The notes below the pieces were generated by a model. The model was not told the origin of the DNA. It was given only the letters and a program-made list of their open reading frames with translations, and made no database searches. Positions 4,843 to 5,091 of a stretch of DNA of 5,091 nt are shown here, one piece after another; position 1 is the first letter of the stretch; every line of letters starts with the position of its first letter. This DNA comes from Candidatus Altimarinota bacterium (GTDB taxonomy: Bacteria > Patescibacteriota > Gracilibacteria > JAHISY01): NCBI GenBank assembly GCA_023142645.1, contig JAGLJE010000120.1, forward strand, positions 1-5,091, read 5' to 3'. The position numbers and the translations under genes were made by a program.

Positions 4843-5091
4843 TTAATCTGTCGATTTACAATTAATTGTTGCCCGACTCCGAAAATCGTGGACGCACCCC
4901 AATAAATCCCCACGGCTGCCGGCAACGAAGCAGAGAAGAAGCCGATCATCACCGGCAAAAAATACGGCATCATTTTCGTCATCGAATGCATCGCATCCTG
5001 CATTGGATTCTCACCCGGTTTATGTGCGGGTTTATTTTTAGAGGAATGGTGCATTGCGAGCTTCATCTGTGCAAATTGCGAAACTGCGAGG
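4839..5091 (-). CDS. yidC: Membrane protein insertase YidC/Oxa1/Alb3, C-terminal part only
   Basis: YidC inserts and folds membrane proteins, alone or with SecYEG. Only the last 83 residues or so are in the window; the gene continues past the right edge, and the frame is open to that edge (LAVSQFAQMKLAMHH). Visible features are a hydrophilic, His- and Lys-containing cytoplasmic loop (HHSSKNKPAHKPGENP), then the family pattern MMPYFLPVMIGFFSASLPAAVGIYW in two closely spaced membrane helices, with the characteristic P-A-x-x-G-x-Y-W motif, and the final helix ending GVGQQLIVNRQIK. The tail after the last helix is very short, without the long basic extension that binds ribosomes in some bacteria. 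The stop is TGA at 4839-4841, overlapping the small ORF start. A yidC-jag neighbourhood is widely conserved, which supports both calls. Confidence 0.95.
   Translation of the reverse strand, partial: LAVSQFAQMKLAMHHSSKNKPAHKPGENPMQDAMHSMTKMMPYFLPVMIGFFSASLPAAVGIYWGASTIFGVGQQLIVNRQIK

Overview
The window holds a compact, single-direction block of housekeeping genes, all on the minus strand and read from right to left. In order of transcription they are: the 3' end of yidC; a 45-codon unrecognised small ORF; a KH-R3H RNA-binding gene of the jag/khpB family; a WecG/TagA/CpsF glycosyltransferase; rpmE (ribosomal protein L31) with a long charged tail; ispH; an archaeal-type class I aldolase of the FbaB/ADH-synthase group; a 110-aa protein I do not recognise; and the 5' part of tsaD, cut by the left edge. 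Intergenic gaps run from a 4-base overlap to 123 bases, and no stretch over 300 bases lacks a gene. I see no rRNA, tRNA, CRISPR array, insertion sequence or prophage gene.

The organism is a bacterium: it has yidC, jag, L31 and the MEP-pathway enzyme IspH. The DNA is moderately AT-rich with many A/T runs inside genes, and the standard stop codons are used (yidC ends in TGA). An archaeal-type aldolase, very short spacers, an extended L31 and little sign of Shine-Dalgarno sites together suggest a candidate-phyla-radiation (Patescibacteria) lineage. Retention of the MEP pathway would fit Peregrinibacteria-like members. This placement is inference and should be tested with a marker-gene tree.

Functionally, the right side concerns the cell envelope and membrane biogenesis (YidC insertase, the Jag/KhpB RNA-binding protein usually found beside it, and a glycosyltransferase family that acts on undecaprenyl-linked sugars). 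The middle holds a ribosomal protein and the last step of isoprenoid precursor synthesis, which feeds the same undecaprenyl carrier. The left side holds central carbon or aromatic metabolism and the tRNA t6A modification enzyme TsaD. Although the genes are co-directional, I find three candidate sigma70-type promoters, each with the -10 hexamer TAAAAT, ahead of rpmE, the aldolase gene and the 110-aa gene. The block may therefore be several overlapping transcription units.

I did not find a convincing new multi-gene system. The observations most worth a second look are the small ORF overlapping the yidC stop codon, the imperfect palindrome whose loop holds the -10 box of the best promoter, and the nearly identical TTTCAAAATG start context of three genes that lack a Shine-Dalgarno site.
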